Source: Gemmatimonas sp. (GTDB lineage: Bacteria > Gemmatimonadota > Gemmatimonadetes > Gemmatimonadales > Gemmatimonadaceae). From it: DNA of 64,000 nt. Shown piece by piece: positions 47,357 to 56,156 of the stretch (positions within the stretch are counted from its first letter, which is position 1; each line of letters begins with the position of its first letter). The translations under genes and the position numbers were made by a program. The stretch spans positions 1-64,000 of the forward strand of contig JAABRT010000010.1 in assembly GCA_011390805.1 (NCBI GenBank), written 5' to 3'. The notes beneath the pieces are model-generated. The model was not told the DNA's origin. It saw nothing but the letters and a program-made list of their open reading frames with translations, and did no database searches.

Positions 47357-49651
47357 TCAGTTGCGAAGCGGTTTGCCCGTTTTGAGCATGTGCTCAATGC
47401 GGGCCTGAGTTTCCTTGGTGCCAAGCAGCGACAGGAACTGTTCGCGCTCAAGATCGAGCAGGTCCTGTTCCGTGACATTGCGCGGTGCGCCGTCTCCGCC
47501 GCAGAGCACGTACGCGACGGCACGCCCCACGCGCACATCGTGCGCCGACGCCTGTCCGGCTTCTGCTGCCTGCCACAAGGCATACTGCAAGTTGCCGAAG
47601 CCTTCCTTGCCCATTGCACGCATCTGTTTTTCCACCGGCGCGACGTAGTCGGGCGCAAGGTCCAGCACACGCGCCTTGGCGTCTGACAACAGGGTATCAC
47701 GGTTCATGCTGATGCGGTCACCCGCTTGCAAAAAGCCCATGGCGCGTGCTTCGGGCGCACTCGTGCTTGTTGCGGCAAAGGCAATGAGTTTGAACGCGCG
47801 CTTGAGCGCTTCAAACGGATCGGCTTCTTCGTACGGCTGCAGTGCCTCGGTAAAGCGGAACGCAAGTTCCTTGGTACCGCCGCCACCGGGAATGAGCCCC
47901 ACACCGACTTCCACCAAACCCATGTACAGTTCGGCGGCTGCCTGCACACGATCGGCGTGCAAGACAAACTCACTGCCGCCGCCAAGCGTGAGACCATGCG
48001 GTGCGAGCACCACGGGAAACGGCGCCCGGCGTATTGACATCACGCTTTGCTGAAAGCCGTGAATGCTTTGATCAATCTCATCCCACGCACCGGCCGCCAT
48101 GCCGAACGAAATCGCGCCGAGATCGGCACCGGCGCTGAAGGTGCGCGCGTCGTCGTTTCCGATAACCAGTCCTACGTAGCCGCCGCGCTCCACTTTGCGC
48201 AGCGATGACTGCAAGCCTTCAAGCAATCCCTGACCAAGCGAGTTCATCTTGCTGCGGAACTCGAAGCACAATACGCCGTCGCCCAGATCAACAAGTCGTG
48301 CACTGCCAAAGTCTTCAACTGTGCGACCGGCGGCGTGCTGCAGCGCGAGATTGATATTGCCCGGAATGACCGGAATCGGTTCGTAGGTGCCTTCGAAGGT
48401 GAGGTACTCACCATTCCTGTAAAACGCACCGTTGGCCGATTCAAGTAACGCAGGGACACTGTCGCCGCGCGATGTAAACTGTGCGCGCAACCAGTCGTGT
48501 CCGAGCGCGTCCATGACATGGAACGGTCCAATCTCCCAGCCATAGCCCCACTGTAACGCGCGATCTATTGATACGATGTCGTACGCCAGTGTTGACGCGA
48601 GCGTGAGTGCGTAGTGGGCTGCGTCGAGCAAGTGATCACGCAGAAACGCGCCGTGCGCGCCGCCGAGATCACGTGCGCCGGCCAGGCGTGCAGCGTGCGG
48701 CTGCCTGATGAGTGCGCCAACGTCGCCACCACTCATGCGCTGCTGCGCTATGTACGTTGAGGTCTTCCAGTCGTACGTGAGCACACCGTCTTTCTGCTTC
48801 TGATAAAAACCACCGCCGGTTTTATCACCAAGTTTTCCTTCAGCAATGAGCGCGTGCACCCAGTCAGGGAGCGCCAGATCCTCGCCCGTCTGCGCAGCCA
48901 GTCCCTTGGTGACGTGGCCGAGTACATCGAGGCCGCTCAAGTCACCGGTGCGGAAGGTGGCAGTTTTGGCGCGACCAACCAGCAGTCCGGTAAGTCCGTC
49001 CACTTCGTCAATCGTGAGATCGTGCTGCATCATGCGACGCATGGTGCTCACCATGCCGTACACACCCAATCGATTAGCAATGAAGCCCGGCACGTCTTTG
49101 GCAATGACCGTGCCCTTGCCCAGAATGCGCTCAACAAATGTGCGCGTGGCGCCAATTACCGCCGGATCAGTTTCCGGTGTGGGAATCAGCTCCAGCAGAT
49201 GCATGTAGCGCGGCGGATTGAAAAAATGCGTGCCCAGAAAGCGCCGTCTGAACTTGTCCGACCGGCCCTCCAGCAACACCGACATCGGAATGCCCGATGT
49301 ATTTGTGGTGACAATCGCGGAAGACTTGAGCAGCGGCTCAAGACGCGCAAAGAGCTGCTGCTTGGGCTCCGGCAACTCAATGATGGCTTCCACAATCCAA
49401 TCGCACTCGGCCAGCCACTCGAGATGATCTTCGGTGTTGCCGCAGCGCACACGTGCCGCGGCGCTTGAGTGCATGAAAGCAGCCGGTTTGGCCTTGATGG
49501 CTTTTTGCAAACCGGCCTTGGCCGGCCCGCTGCGATCGGGTGAGCCTGGTATGTCGAGCAGCACGACGCGCAGGCCAGCGGACGCAGCGAGGGCCGCAAT
49601 ACCACTGCCCATCGCGCCCGCACCCACGACGCCGACAGTCGAAACGCGCAT
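47357..49651 (-). CDS. fadN: 3-hydroxyacyl-CoA dehydrogenase/enoyl-CoA hydratase
   Basis: This 764-aa multifunctional beta-oxidation enzyme has the NAD-binding dehydrogenase first (VGVVGAGAMGSGIAALAA at the N terminus, then GTHFFNPPRYMHLLELIP) and the hydratase fold last. In the hydratase part FEFRSKMNSLGQG starts the domain, GLVIGNDDARTFSAGADL holds the oxyanion region and HGLTLGGGSEF follows. That order is the FadN type, opposite to the FadB/FadJ order of E. coli. The thiolase gene follows on the same strand. A fatty-acid substrate is inferred from the family. Confidence 0.92.
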   Translation of the reverse strand: MRVSTVGVVGAGAMGSGIAALAASAGLRVVLLDIPGSPDRSGPAKAGLQKAIKAKPAAFMHSSAAARVRCGNTEDHLEWLAECDWIVEAIIELPEPKQQLFARLEPLLKSSAIVTTNTSGIPMSVLLEGRSDKFRRRFLGTHFFNPPRYMHLLELIPTPETDPAVIGATRTFVERILGKGTVIAKDVPGFIANRLGVYGMVSTMRRMMQHDLTIDEVDGLTGLLVGRAKTATFRTGDLSGLDVLGHVTKGLAAQTGEDLALPDWVHALIAEGKLGDKTGGGFYQKQKDGVLTYDWKTSTYIAQQRMSGGDVGALIRQPHAARLAGARDLGGAHGAFLRDHLLDAAHYALTLASTLAYDIVSIDRALQWGYGWEIGPFHVMDALGHDWLRAQFTSRGDSVPALLESANGAFYRNGEYLTFEGTYEPIPVIPGNINLALQHAAGRTVEDFGSARLVDLGDGVLCFEFRSKMNSLGQGLLEGLQSSLRKVERGGYVGLVIGNDDARTFSAGADLGAISFGMAAGAWDEIDQSIHGFQQSVMSIRRAPFPVVLAPHGLTLGGGSEFVLHADRVQAAAELYMGLVEVGVGLIPGGGGTKELAFRFTEALQPYEEADPFEALKRAFKLIAFAATSTSAPEARAMGFLQAGDRISMNRDTLLSDAKARVLDLAPDYVAPVEKQMRAMGKEGFGNLQYALWQAAEAGQASAHDVRVGRAVAYVLCGGDGAPRNVTEQDLLDLEREQFLSLLGTKETQARIEHMLKTGKPLRN

Positions 49652-49787
49652 GAACGCTCCGGAGGGGACGCAGGGCTGCAGGTGACTGCGGCCAGGTCAG
49701 GGGGACCCGATCGCGCCATCACCGCCGCACCTGCGACAAGAAGACCCCCAAATGTCTTGCGCGGGCGCGCGTCGCGGAAGGGGGCGC

Positions 49788-49824
49788 GCGCACAAAACAC
49801 GACGGTTACGTCATGTTTGTGCGC
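49788..49824. terminator. Hairpin near the 3' end of msrA
   Basis: GCGCAC-AAAACA-CGACG (49788-49804) pairs with CGTC-ATGTTT-GTGCGC (49809-49824) with one mismatch and one bulge around a GTTA loop. No T-run follows on either strand. Confidence 0.4.
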
Positions 49825-49836
49825 CCCGCCGCCGCA

Positions 49837-50391
49837 TCACGACGCCTTGACGAGTCTCTCCCAGAAGAGCTTGCGCGCCTTGGCCACCTTGGGCGCAACA
49901 ACTCCCATGCAATACGGCTGATGCGGATTGTTGGTGAAATAATCCTGATGCACCGCTTCAGCTTCGTAGAACGCGGGAACGGGCGATATCTCCGTGACAA
50001 TCGGGTCGGGCCACATCTGCTGCGACTCAAGCTCGGCGATGTACGCGCGCGCGATCTGCTCCTGCTCGTCGTCGTGCGTAAAGATCACCGACCGGTACTG
50101 GGTGCCTTTGTCGTAGCCCTGCCGGTTGAGCGTGGTGGGATCGTGAATCACAAAAAACACGTCGAGCAGATCGCGGAACGTGATCTCGGCCGGATCGAAG
50201 GTGATTTGCACGACTTCGGCGTGTCCCGTGACGCCGGTGCACACCTGTTCATACGTAGGATTGGCGCGCGCACCACCCGCGTAGCCGGACACGACGGCGT
50301 GCACGCCGCGCAACTCGCGATACACGGCGTCCAGGCACCAGAAGCAGCCGCCACCAAGTGTGGCGGTGGAGAGAGCAGATTCAGTGGTCAC
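49837..50391 (-). CDS. msrA: Peptide methionine sulfoxide reductase A
   Basis: This is 184 aa. It reduces methionine-S-sulfoxide in oxidised proteins. The catalytic motif GCFWC begins at residue 15 (Cys16), followed by the family blocks GYAGGARANPTYEQV and GHAEVVQITFDP, and YCMGVVAPKV near the end. It lies in one locus with msrB, which is on the opposite strand about 690 bp away past the acyltransferase gene. The two reductases together handle both sulfoxide stereoisomers. No signal peptide is present, so it is cytoplasmic. Confidence 0.95.
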   Translation of the reverse strand: MTTESALSTATLGGGCFWCLDAVYRELRGVHAVVSGYAGGARANPTYEQVCTGVTGHAEVVQITFDPAEITFRDLLDVFFVIHDPTTLNRQGYDKGTQYRSVIFTHDDEQEQIARAYIAELESQQMWPDPIVTEISPVPAFYEAEAVHQDYFTNNPHQPYCMGVVAPKVAKARKLFWERLVKAS

Positions 50392-50433
50392 GATGGTGTT
50401 GGCAAATAGTGATGAGTACTGGCCGGCAAACGG

Positions 50434-51072
50434 TCAGGCCTGCAGCGCCGGATGCCGTCCTTGCACGTTGTCGTAATGCGCCTTGATGCGGGCGATATCG
50501 ACGGCTGCATCAACGTTCGGGTTCACGTGCAGCGTTGGTCCGAACCGGATCTGCTTGAGCCGGTAATCGAACGCCGCACACACAACAGGAACGTTGGCGG
50601 CGCGGGCGATGTGCCAGAAGCCCCTGCGCCAACCGGCCACATGCTTGCGTGTCCCCTCAGGCGCGAGCACCAATACGAGCTGCGGGTTGCGCGAGAACTG
50701 CAGCGTGGTCTGGTCCACCAGCGCGTTGGAGGTGGCGCGGTTTACCGGCACGCCGCCGAGCGCCCGCATGAACCAACCCAACGGTGGCCGGAACAGCGTG
50801 TGCTTGCCGAGAAATATCACGCGGAATCCCATGGCCCATTTGGTGGCCACACCCACAAAAAAATCCCAATTCGACGTGTGGGGTGCAACAATGATGACGA
50901 ACTGTGGAATATCCGGAACGCTGCCCGTGAGTTCCCAACCGGTGAGGCGAAGCATCAGGCGTCCGAGAAATCGAAACGGCGCTCCGCGGTTTTGCGGAAC
51001 AGCCGGACCAAGAAACGGTGTCGGGGCCGGAGACAGGGCACCGCTGGCGGGAGATGTGATCATGCGGTTCAT
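50434..51072 (-). CDS. PlsC-like lysophospholipid acyltransferase
   Basis: I place the start at the ATG 51070-51072 (212 aa), just clear of the divergent msrB start. Upstream in-frame ATGs overlap msrB and a downstream ATG lies at 51063. The acyltransferase motifs are APHTSNWD (HX4D catalytic) and APEGTRK (PEGTR), plus a hydrophobic N-terminal stretch with FVIIVAPHTS. It probably acylates a lysophospholipid or related substrate at the inner membrane. Confidence 0.82.
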   Translation of the reverse strand: MNRMITSPASGALSPAPTPFLGPAVPQNRGAPFRFLGRLMLRLTGWELTGSVPDIPQFVIIVAPHTSNWDFFVGVATKWAMGFRVIFLGKHTLFRPPLGWFMRALGGVPVNRATSNALVDQTTLQFSRNPQLVLVLAPEGTRKHVAGWRRGFWHIARAANVPVVCAAFDYRLKQIRFGPTLHVNPNVDAAVDIARIKAHYDNVQGRHPALQA

Positions 51073-51079
51073 TTGACTC

Positions 51080-51538
51080 ATGACTGACAAAATCCGCAAG
51101 ACCGACGATGAGTGGGCTGCGATGCTCACCAAGATTCAGTACAAGGTCACCCGCCAGCACGGAACCGAACCGGCGTTCACCGGTGAATACTGGGACCATC
51201 ATGACGCGGGCACCTACCACTGCGTGTGCTGTGGTGCGCCGCTCTTTTCCAGCGCCACCAAGTTTGATTCGGGGACCGGTTGGCCCAGTTACTGGGAGCC
51301 GATTGCCCCGGATGCAATCGAGACGACGACCGATCGCAGCTGGTTCATGACGCGTACCGAAGTGCATTGCGCGCGCTGCGACGCACACCTTGGACACGTG
51401 TTTGACGATGGCCCGGCGCCCACAGGACTGCGCTACTGCATGAACAGCGCATCGTTCACGTTTGAAGATGCGTCCGCCCGCACGAACGACGCGGCATCGG
51501 GCGGCGATAAGAGTGAGTCAGGCGGAGGCACCGCGTGA
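51080..51538 (+). CDS. msrB: Peptide methionine-R-sulfoxide reductase B
   Basis: This is 152 aa. It reduces methionine-R-sulfoxide and complements MsrA. Zinc is bound by Cys48/Cys51 in HCVCCG and the CARC pair, and the catalytic Cys120 is in RYCMNS. The short tail is Ala/Asp/Ser-rich. Its stop overlaps by 4 bp the GTG of the outer-membrane protein gene, so it is coupled to the export cluster. The divergent acyltransferase starts 7 bp away, leaving almost no promoter space, so control must lie inside one of the two genes. Confidence 0.95.
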   Translation: MTDKIRKTDDEWAAMLTKIQYKVTRQHGTEPAFTGEYWDHHDAGTYHCVCCGAPLFSSATKFDSGTGWPSYWEPIAPDAIETTTDRSWFMTRTEVHCARCDAHLGHVFDDGPAPTGLRYCMNSASFTFEDASARTNDAASGGDKSESGGGTA

Positions 51539-52527
51539 GGCTGAGCTGCCGTGCTTGCACCATTGGCATGATCGGCATGCTGTCCCTCGTCACCATGTCG
51601 CTCGACGCGCAGCTGGCACCCCGAAGTGGTCGCGGGCTGTACGAAAGGGTCCCCACCGTGCCATTGGTGCTGAACGTACCGGCCAGCGCAAACGCACTTG
51701 GCATGGGTAACGTGGGCTTGTTGCTGCGGGACGCCGAGGCGGTGTTTTACAACGTGGGCATGCTCACGCAGGCGCGCGGTGTGGGCACGTCGCTGCAGCG
51801 CTTCGGCGAAGACGCGACCGCGGGCTCCATTGCCAGCGTGCAAACACTTGGCGCCTTCAGCTACGGCGTAGGAGCCCGCTTCCTCAGCTCCCGTTACCCG
51901 GTGATCGTGCCTCCCGGTCAGGGTGCCCCGTTTGACGACGCCATCCCCCTGGATTCCTCGTCGGTGCCATCTTCCAGCCTGGCGCTCACCGCCGCCCTGG
52001 GCCGCTCCGTGGGCCCGTTGCGCGTCGGGCTGGGTGCCACCTATGTACGAGAAGCCAACGGCCCTGTGGCCGACGAGGCCACATTGTTTGACATCGGTGT
52101 CGTGTATCCCATCGGCCCGATGAACGTATCGCTCAACGTGCAGCACATCGGATCTGCGCTGCGTTCGGCTCCCGTCCAGGGTTTTGTCGTACAGCCGGAA
52201 GTCGGTGACGTACCGTGGCGCGCCGTGCTCGGATTTGGCGGCGCCAACGCGCCCATCGGCACCTTCGTTGACCTCTCGCTCTACTCTCAGGTTTCGGTAG
52301 ACGGAAACGGCACGGTCCTGCCCGCAGTCGGTACGGAGCTGGCGTACGTTCCGGTGGAGGGGGTCGCGCTGGCAGTCCGGACAGGGCTGCGCAGACCGGC
52401 GTTCAGTGCGCAAACGGCGGTCACGGCCGGCCTCGGTTTTTCCATGGACCGTTTCTCGATTGACTACGCGATCGAGCCGTTTGTCGGTGCCCCCGACGCC
52501 CATCGCATCGGAGTCCGCATTCGTTAG
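51535..52527 (+). CDS. PorV/UPF0164-type outer membrane protein
   Basis: This is 330 aa with a signal peptide ([12 protein letters not shown]). The sequence is a run of alternating hydrophobic and small residues that fits an outer-membrane barrel: [19 protein letters not shown] is the family-typical strand start, and [14 protein letters not shown] and [14 protein letters not shown] recur with similar spacing. It resembles PorV/PorQ, which in Bacteroidota shuttle type IX secretion cargo at the outer membrane. The start overlaps msrB and the next gene begins 71 bp later, so it may serve export of the downstream propellers. Confidence 0.7.
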   Translation: MRLSCRACTIGMIGMLSLVTMSLDAQLAPRSGRGLYERVPTVPLVLNVPASANALGMGNVGLLLRDAEAVFYNVGMLTQARGVGTSLQRFGEDATAGSIASVQTLGAFSYGVGARFLSSRYPVIVPPGQGAPFDDAIPLDSSSVPSSSLALTAALGRSVGPLRVGLGATYVREANGPVADEATLFDIGVVYPIGPMNVSLNVQHIGSALRSAPVQGFVVQPEVGDVPWRAVLGFGGANAPIGTFVDLSLYSQVSVDGNGTVLPAVGTELAYVPVEGVALAVRTGLRRPAFSAQTAVTAGLGFSMDRFSIDYAIEPFVGAPDAHRIGVRIR

Positions 52528-52598
52528 TCCCGCGCATCCTCCTTGGCCAAAGGGGGTATATTGAACATTCCCTCCCAACCAGTTCCGAGGCTTTGCCC

Positions 52599-55043
52599 AT
52601 GATGAACCTGTTGCTGCTAGCCGCCCTGCTCGGGCCTTCTGCTTCCACCGCCACCACGGCAGACTCGACGGGGGCGACGGCGCCCACGTCTGCGTCAAGC
52701 TCGCTGGCTTCCGCGTTCGGCGCTTCACTGGCGCTCGCCGGTGACTATGCGTTCGTTGGCGAACCACGCGGTGGCCCATCGGGCCAGGTGCATGTCTACC
52801 GCCGCGGAACAGCGGGGTGGCGGGCGGCCAGCAAAATCGCGTCGCCCTCGGGCACGCCAAACGATGGCTTTGGTGTAAGCGTAGCGGCCGACGGACAGAT
52901 GCTGCTCGTGGGACGCGTTGGCGCTCCCAACAGCGCCGACAGCGCGCGTGGTTCGGTGTTTGTGTACCGCCGCACCGCGACCGGTGCATACGAAACACTG
53001 GCGACATGGAATGAGGCGGGGTTGGCCGCGCGCGCCGGCTACGGCAGCGCGTTGCTGATTCGTGGCGATATGGCGTTTGTCGGCGCTCCGCGGCAGGAAA
53101 ATGGTGCGGTCTTCATGTACCGCCGCGGAACAGATGGCAGCTGGACACCGGCCGGTCGCGTACCGGCCACTGAGCTCACCGAGGGCGACCTGTTTGGTTC
53201 GTCGCTGGCCATGGATGGCAACCGTCTCGTGATTGGTGCGCCGGGCCGCTCAACAGCCAAGGGTGCGGTGTTTGTGTACACCGTGAGCGGCAACACCGTC
53301 ACGCCGGCTGGCATGCTGGTGTCAGCCACGGCCACCGATGGTTCGCTGCTCGGCACCAGCGTGGCCATCAGCGGAACGCGCATCATTGCCGGTGCGCCTG
53401 GTGCGTACCCCACGGCGGGCCGCCGAGGCGCGTCGCTTGGCAGCGTGACCACATTTGAATACAGCGAGATCTCCGAGATCTGGCGTGAGCGCAAGAGCTT
53501 TGTGCCGTTTGAAGCGGGCGCATCACGCTTCGGCCAGAGCATCGCGACGGCTGGCGCCGAAGTGTGGGTTGGTGCGCCGGCCAGTCAGTATGCCGCCGGT
53601 CGTATTTATCGCGTGCAGCCCGATGCGCAGGGCGGCTGGGGCGCGATGACAGCGTTGGCCGTCGGAGACGTTGATGCCGGCGCGGCGTTTGGCGCATCGA
53701 TGGTGGTTTCGGGCAACACGGCCGCGGTCGGCATGCCGAATGACGGCGGCGGCGGTGGTACTGTGATGTTCTTGTCGCGCAACGCAGCCGGTGTATGGCG
53801 CTCCACGGGCACTGTGTTCCCTGAGCCCAACACCAAGACGTTTGCCGCCGTGAAGGGCAAGGAAGTGATGTGCGGCGACGGGAAAGCCGGTGAGTTTGAG
53901 TGCGGCAATGCGTCGCTGCTGTCGTTCCTGCCGATTTCGGCGATCGGCGGCAAGCGTGGCACGAGCATGAACGACAACTGGGGCTGGACCGACCCGCAGA
54001 CCAATCGTGAGATCGCAATTCTCGGCCGCACCGACGGTACGTCGTTTGTAGACGTCACCGATCCGGCCAACCCGCGTTATCTGGGCGATCTGCCCAAGAC
54101 CAAGGGCACGCCGTCGGCCGCGTGGCGCGATATGAAGGTTGTGAACAACCACGCGTTCATTGTGGCCGACAACGCCGGCGAGCACGGCATGCAGATATTT
54201 GACCTCACGCGTTTGCGCTCGGTGCGCACGCCGCAGACGTTCAAGCCTGACCTCACGTATGATCGCATCAACAGCGCGCACAACATTGTGGCCAACGAAG
54301 CCACCGGGTTTGTGTACGTGGTTGGTGGATCGGGCGGCGGCGAAACGTGTGGCGGTGGACATCACATGATTGATGTGAACGACCCCAAGAAGCCCAAGTT
54401 TGCGGGCTGCTTCGGTGACGACAAGACGGGTCGCGCCGGCACCGGTTACTCGCATGATTCGCAGTGCGTGCTGTATCGTGGTCCCGACACGCGCTACTCC
54501 GGCAAGGAGATCTGCATCGGCTCCAACGAAACGGCCATCAGCATTGCTGACGTGACGGACAAGAAAAACCCGGTGGCGATTTCGCGTGCGTCGTATCCGA
54601 ACGTGGCCTACGCACATCAGGCGTGGCTGACAGACGATCACAAGTACCTGTACTTGAACGACGAAGGCGACGAATCGTCGGGGCAGGGTGAGGCGGCCAA
54701 GGGCACGCGCACACTGGTGTGGGATGTGCAGGATCTTACTGATCCCGTGCTGGTCAAGGAGCATGTCGGCACGAGCAAGGCCATCGATCACAATCTGTAC
54801 GTGAAGGGTGATCGCATGTACCAGGCCAACTACACCTCGGGCTTGCGCATTCTCGACATCAGCGATCCGCGCAACCCCAAGGAAGTGGGCTTCCTCGACA
54901 CACATCCAGGTGATGACGGCACACCGTCGTTCTCCGGTTCATGGAGCGTGTATCCGTACTTCAAGAGCGGTGCGATTGTTGTGACGAGCATCGGCGAAGG
55001 CGTGTTCTTCGTGCGTGATCGTACGCGCCCCGTGGTGCAGTGA
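52599..55043 (+). CDS. Secreted FG-GAP/LVIVD-type propeller protein
   Basis: This is 814 aa. A TTG at 52593 is also in frame, and a GAGG site fits the ATG at 52599. A signal-like N terminus precedes an N-terminal region (about 40-430) of FG-GAP-like units, with repeats such as FGASLALAGDYAFVGEPRG and FGSSLAMDGNRLVIGAPG. The second half (about 460-810) contains LVIVD-like repeats: ITDVTDPANPRYLGDLPK, QIFDLTRLRSVRTP and RILDISDPRNPKEVGFLD. Such two-propeller proteins, called choice-of-anchor B, are surface-attached or secreted. Ligand and partner are unknown. Its stop overlaps the next gene by 4 bp. Confidence 0.8.
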   Translation: MMNLLLLAALLGPSASTATTADSTGATAPTSASSSLASAFGASLALAGDYAFVGEPRGGPSGQVHVYRRGTAGWRAASKIASPSGTPNDGFGVSVAADGQMLLVGRVGAPNSADSARGSVFVYRRTATGAYETLATWNEAGLAARAGYGSALLIRGDMAFVGAPRQENGAVFMYRRGTDGSWTPAGRVPATELTEGDLFGSSLAMDGNRLVIGAPGRSTAKGAVFVYTVSGNTVTPAGMLVSATATDGSLLGTSVAISGTRIIAGAPGAYPTAGRRGASLGSVTTFEYSEISEIWRERKSFVPFEAGASRFGQSIATAGAEVWVGAPASQYAAGRIYRVQPDAQGGWGAMTALAVGDVDAGAAFGASMVVSGNTAAVGMPNDGGGGGTVMFLSRNAAGVWRSTGTVFPEPNTKTFAAVKGKEVMCGDGKAGEFECGNASLLSFLPISAIGGKRGTSMNDNWGWTDPQTNREIAILGRTDGTSFVDVTDPANPRYLGDLPKTKGTPSAAWRDMKVVNNHAFIVADNAGEHGMQIFDLTRLRSVRTPQTFKPDLTYDRINSAHNIVANEATGFVYVVGGSGGGETCGGGHHMIDVNDPKKPKFAGCFGDDKTGRAGTGYSHDSQCVLYRGPDTRYSGKEICIGSNETAISIADVTDKKNPVAISRASYPNVAYAHQAWLTDDHKYLYLNDEGDESSGQGEAAKGTRTLVWDVQDLTDPVLVKEHVGTSKAIDHNLYVKGDRMYQANYTSGLRILDISDPRNPKEVGFLDTHPGDDGTPSFSGSWSVYPYFKSGAIVVTSIGEGVFFVRDRTRPVVQ

Positions 55044-56149
55044 AGCACACACAGCTTTGCTCGTGGTTGGCAGCGCGCACTCGCGCGCTGCTGACTGCGG
55101 TGCTGGTGACCGCGGGTGCGAGCTTTGCATCTGCAGCACAGGCGCAGGAGTTTTTGTACGTCGTGAATCAGGCGGGGGCAACCATTTCGGTGATCGATCA
55201 GCAGAAGCTGGTCGTTGACACCGTGATTGATCTGCAAACGCTGGGCTTCGGCAGCAATGCCAAGCCGCACCATGTGGCGGTAGAAGACGACGGCAGCTTC
55301 TGGTATGTGTCGCTGATCGGAGCCGGTCGTGTGCTCAAGTTTGATCGTGACAACAAGCTGCTGGCTCAGGTGGAGATGGAAACGCCGGGGCTGCTGACGC
55401 TCGATCCGGTGCACGACTCACTCTACGTGGGTCGTTCCATGACGGCCGTAAATCCGCCCAAAGCGCTGGGTGTGATTGCGCGTACGCCGTTTACGATGGA
55501 CGAGGAGCAGGAGATTGTGATTCCTCGACCGCATGCGCTGGCGGTTTCGCTCGACGGTCGGTGGGTGCACACGGCGTCGCTTTCAGAAAACCGCATTGCG
55601 AGTGTGGAGACGGCCACAGGTCGCGTAACGCTCACCACTATTCCGGGAGTCACGCGTTCGTTGGTGCAGTTCGCGCTGTCACCGGATGGCCGCACGATGG
55701 TGGCCGGCGGTGAGTTGTCGAATACGCTGCTGGTGTTTGATCTCACGCAGCGTCCGCCGTTTACGCCGGTGCGGGAAATCACACTTGAGGGCAAGCCGTG
55801 GGAGCCGCGTTTTTCGGCGGACGGCGGCACGCTGTACGTCACGTTGCTCACAAAAAATGCTGTTGCCGAAGTGGATGTGAAGTCATGGACATTGCAGCGT
55901 ACGCTCGCGGGTCGTATGGCGCAGCCATACGGCATGCTGCTGAGCACTGATGGCAAGTACGCCTTTATCAGCAACCAGAACGCCGGCGCCGTGATGGAAG
56001 GACACAGCGGACATGAAATGCACGGCATGGATGGCAAGTCGGCGAGTGACGGATGGCTCACCGTGCTCGATCTCGCCTCGGGTACCGTCAAGACCACCAT
56101 CATGCTCGGCAACGGCCCAACCGGCATGGGTGCCGCGCGCGCACGATGA
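55040..56149 (+). CDS. Secreted YVTN-like beta-propeller with His/Met loop
   Basis: This is 369 aa with a signal peptide (TAGASFASAAQAQE). The body is a beta-propeller of about seven blades with YVTN-like lines: FLYVVNQAGATISVID, RWVHTASLSENRIASVE and LYVTLLTKNAVAEVD. Near the C terminus the loop MEGHSGHEMHGMD (319-331) concentrates three His and three Met, as in copper-binding sites, between two blades. It starts in the stop of the preceding gene (4-bp overlap). The next ORF follows after 7 bp. Confidence 0.82.
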   Translation: MKHTQLCSWLAARTRALLTAVLVTAGASFASAAQAQEFLYVVNQAGATISVIDQQKLVVDTVIDLQTLGFGSNAKPHHVAVEDDGSFWYVSLIGAGRVLKFDRDNKLLAQVEMETPGLLTLDPVHDSLYVGRSMTAVNPPKALGVIARTPFTMDEEQEIVIPRPHALAVSLDGRWVHTASLSENRIASVETATGRVTLTTIPGVTRSLVQFALSPDGRTMVAGGELSNTLLVFDLTQRPPFTPVREITLEGKPWEPRFSADGGTLYVTLLTKNAVAEVDVKSWTLQRTLAGRMAQPYGMLLSTDGKYAFISNQNAGAVMEGHSGHEMHGMDGKSASDGWLTVLDLASGTVKTTIMLGNGPTGMGAARAR

Positions 56150-56156
56150 AGCTTTG

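Noticed and set aside
52557-52562. TATATT as a promoter -10 before the FG-GAP/LVIVD gene
   Set aside because: No -35 box at proper spacing. The element alone is not enough.
51433-53007. 524-codon minus-strand ORF across msrB, the PorV-like gene and the FG-GAP gene
   Set aside because: It covers three plus-strand genes with recognisable motifs and matches nothing itself.
53523-54905. 460-codon minus-strand ORF opposite the FG-GAP/LVIVD gene
   Set aside because: Shadow of a repeat-rich gene. The repeat structure only makes sense on the plus strand.
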